The notes under the pieces are model-generated. The model made no database searches. It worked only from the letters and a program-made list of their open reading frames with translations, and was not told where the DNA came from. A stretch of DNA of 5,985 bases, from positions 475,641 to 481,625 of the forward strand of contig CP070839.1 in NCBI GenBank assembly GCA_020341875.1, written 5' to 3'. Position numbers and translations under genes: made by a program. Shown piece by piece: positions 4,696-5,985 of the stretch. Numbering within the stretch: the stretch's first letter is position 1; every line of letters begins with the position of its first letter. This DNA comes from Candidatus Zixiibacteriota bacterium (GTDB taxonomy: Bacteria; Zixibacteria; MSB-5A5; SM1-73).

Positions 4696-5838
4696 ATGGA
4701 AAAGAGACTTCTCCCCGAAGCATTCCATCCTGGCGAGTATATCCGTGAGGAGGCAGAGGCGCGAGGATGGTCCCCCAGCGACTTAGCCGATATTCTGGGG
4801 TACGAGCGCAATGTCATCAGCGACATTCTCACTGGAAGACGCTCTGTTTCACCGGAAATGGCCAAGGCGCTTGGCGATGCCTTTGGTACTGGCGCACAAG
4901 TTTGGCTAAACCTGCAAGCTGCATACAAATTAGCAACATCCTCAAGAAAGGATACTGCTGTCGCAAAACGCGCCAAATTGTACGAAGTGGCACCTGTCAG
5001 AGTAATGCTTAACCGTGGTTGGATCGAACCATCGACAAACGTCGATGTATTGGAGGCACAAGTACGCCAATTCCTTGAAATAGAAAGCATTGAAGATAAA
5101 ATCCCGTTTGCCTATGCAGCAAGGCAATCTGTAGATTACCGCACAAAACCTAATCCTTCACAGACAGCTTGGTTAATGAGAGCCAGAAAACTGGCGCAAT
5201 CATGGCGTGTAAAGGGTCGATACTCCGGTCGATCCTTCAATGCTGTAATGCGGAAACTTGCTTCCCTACGAGCAGAACCAGAAGAAATCCGTCACGTGCC
5301 AAGAGTATTGTCTGAGCATGGCATACGTTTCTTGGTTATAGAATACCTACCGAAATCGAAAATCGATGGAGCGTGCTTTTGGCTTGATGAACACTCCCCC
5401 GTACTAGCGCTATCTCTAAGATGGGATCGTATCGATTGGTTTTGGCATACGCTTGCACACGAAATGAAACACCTGAGAGACCGTGACGGAGAGAAAAAGC
5501 CTGTTTTGGAAATCCGGCTGGTGGGTGAAGACGCGCAGGGAGTTGATGAGAAACCAAGGAAGGAAAAGGGCGCTGATAAATTCGCCGTTGAGTTTCTCGT
5601 CGATCAGGCAAGATTGAATGGGTTTGTCGCACGGAAAGACCCCATTTACTCCAAAAAGGATGTGATGGCCTTTTCGAAGCTAGTTGGAGTGCATCCAGGA
5701 ATAGTCGTGGGCCAACTGCAATTTAGGAGGATAATTCCATATTCTCACTTTCGTAGCATGTTGGTCAAGATAAGAGATATCGTGACAGCTACCGCCCTTA
5801 CCGATGGGTGGGGCAAAACCGTTGCATTAAGAGGATAG
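4696..5838 (+). CDS. higA: HigA-type antitoxin fused to an ImmA/IrrE-family zinc metallopeptidase domain
   Basis: A 380-residue protein, far longer than the roughly 100 residues of simple HigA. Residues about 11-80 form the HigA/XRE helix-turn-helix (HPGEYIREEAEARGWS, LADILGYERNVISDIL, VWLNLQAAYKL), which should bind the operator and neutralise HigB. Residues about 90-240 are a linker/helical region. The C-terminal part contains HTLAHEMKHLRD with an intact HExxH (H255, E256, H259), and E290 in an ExxAxxFA pattern (EKGADKFA) that fits the third zinc ligand of ImmA/IrrE proteases (PF06114). ImmA and IrrE cleave cognate repressors (ImmR, DdrO), so this antitoxin might cut itself or a partner to release the toxin; that is inference. 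AGAGGA (4679-4684) lies 11 bases before the ATG, and the gap to higB is one base, so translation is probably coupled. Long HigA-ImmA fusions are known as a family; their mechanism is poorly defined. Confidence 0.88.
   Translation: MEKRLLPEAFHPGEYIREEAEARGWSPSDLADILGYERNVISDILTGRRSVSPEMAKALGDAFGTGAQVWLNLQAAYKLATSSRKDTAVAKRAKLYEVAPVRVMLNRGWIEPSTNVDVLEAQVRQFLEIESIEDKIPFAYAARQSVDYRTKPNPSQTAWLMRARKLAQSWRVKGRYSGRSFNAVMRKLASLRAEPEEIRHVPRVLSEHGIRFLVIEYLPKSKIDGACFWLDEHSPVLALSLRWDRIDWFWHTLAHEMKHLRDRDGEKKPVLEIRLVGEDAQGVDEKPRKEKGADKFAVEFLVDQARLNGFVARKDPIYSKKDVMAFSKLVGVHPGIVVGQLQFRRIIPYSHFRSMLVKIRDIVTATALTDGWGKTVALRG
5830..5835 (+). promoter_or_regulatory. Ribosome binding site of the third operon gene
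   Basis: AGAGGA sits 8 bases before the ATG at 5844, inside the last codons of the antitoxin gene, and repeats the motif before higA. It supports translation of the small partial gene at the right edge and operon membership. Confidence 0.6.
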
Positions 5839-5843
5839 CAAGA

Positions 5844-5985
5844 ATGTCAACCCTCAAGAAACAATTCCAGCGCATCGCCCACGAATACATGAGGCAGCAC
5901 GGCGCAGATTACATCGATCTTCAGGAGGTAGCTGAATGGGCCATTCGCACAGGCAGGTGGAGACCCCAAAAGTCTGCACTAATAC
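5844..5985 (+). CDS. Unrecognised protein, N-terminal 47 residues (cut by the window), third gene of the higBA operon
   Basis: The frame opens with ATG at 5844, five bases after the antitoxin stop, with a good ribosome binding site, and stays open to the right edge. The visible part begins MSTLKKQFQRIAHEYMRQHG, followed by DYIDLQEVAEWAIRTGRWRPQK. It is soluble, rich in charged residues and probably helical, with no signal peptide or membrane segment. The phrase EVAEWAIRTGRW reads like a small helical domain in a conserved hypothetical protein, but I do not recognise the family. Tight coupling to higBA suggests it works with, or is regulated with, the toxin-antitoxin-protease module. Full length and function cannot be judged here. 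Confidence 0.72.
   Translation, partial: MSTLKKQFQRIAHEYMRQHGADYIDLQEVAEWAIRTGRWRPQKSALI

Noticed and set aside
5336..5632. Minus-strand frame opposite the metallopeptidase domain
   Set aside because: The plus strand encodes conserved HExxH and ExxAxxFA motifs here; the minus frame has no supporting feature.
4696..5838. Antitoxin metallopeptidase considered inactive because of a glycine (residue 292) in the EAD-like position
   Set aside because: The more conserved glutamate of the ExxAxxFA pattern is present as E290, together with H255, E256 and H259, so the site looks complete.

Overview
The window looks like chromosomal DNA from an anaerobic, moderately GC-rich bacterium. A Desulfobacterota/Deltaproteobacteria-type lineage is my best guess, but this rests only on the feel of the protein sequences (DnaJ, Pta, NFACT) and is not established. 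All recognised genes lie on the + strand. The window cuts a gene at each end: dnaJ on the left and an unrecognised small gene on the right.

Left part (1-4055), housekeeping: the C-terminal part of the co-chaperone DnaJ (1-624); phosphate acetyltransferase Pta (654-1643); a 140-residue protein with a nucleoside 2-deoxyribosyltransferase-like look (1748-2170); and a complete 581-residue NFACT protein of the RqcH/Rqc2 type (2310-4055). DnaJ and RqcH both serve protein quality control (folding; rescue of stalled 50S-nascent chains). Pta belongs to acetyl-CoA/acetyl-phosphate energy metabolism. I see no strict pathway link between them. The intergenic gaps of about 100-140 bases carry inverted repeats.

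Middle (4056-4397), a 342-base gap without a convincing gene but rich in structure: (a) two REP-like units in inverted orientation (4089-4148), each a GTAG head next to a hairpin whose stem differs between copies with compensating changes; (b) a 26-base perfect palindrome (4158-4183); (c) about 150 bases with nothing recognisable; (d) an AT-rich operator-like inverted repeat (4334-4354); (e) a consensus TATAAT (4384-4389) placed so close to the next start codon that the message may be leaderless.

Right part (4398-5985), accessory: a compact operon of a HigB-type RNase toxin (4398-4694), a 380-residue HigA antitoxin fused to an ImmA/IrrE-type zinc metallopeptidase domain with HExxH intact (4696-5838), and the start of a third, unrecognised gene (5844 to the edge). 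Gaps between these genes are 1 and 5 bases. Spot counts show lower G+C in parts of this operon (for example 23/60 at 5041-5100) than in the NFACT gene (37/60 at 2881-2940), which fits recent acquisition. The most interesting elements are this protease-fused toxin-antitoxin operon with its unknown third gene, and the REP/palindrome cluster beside it.
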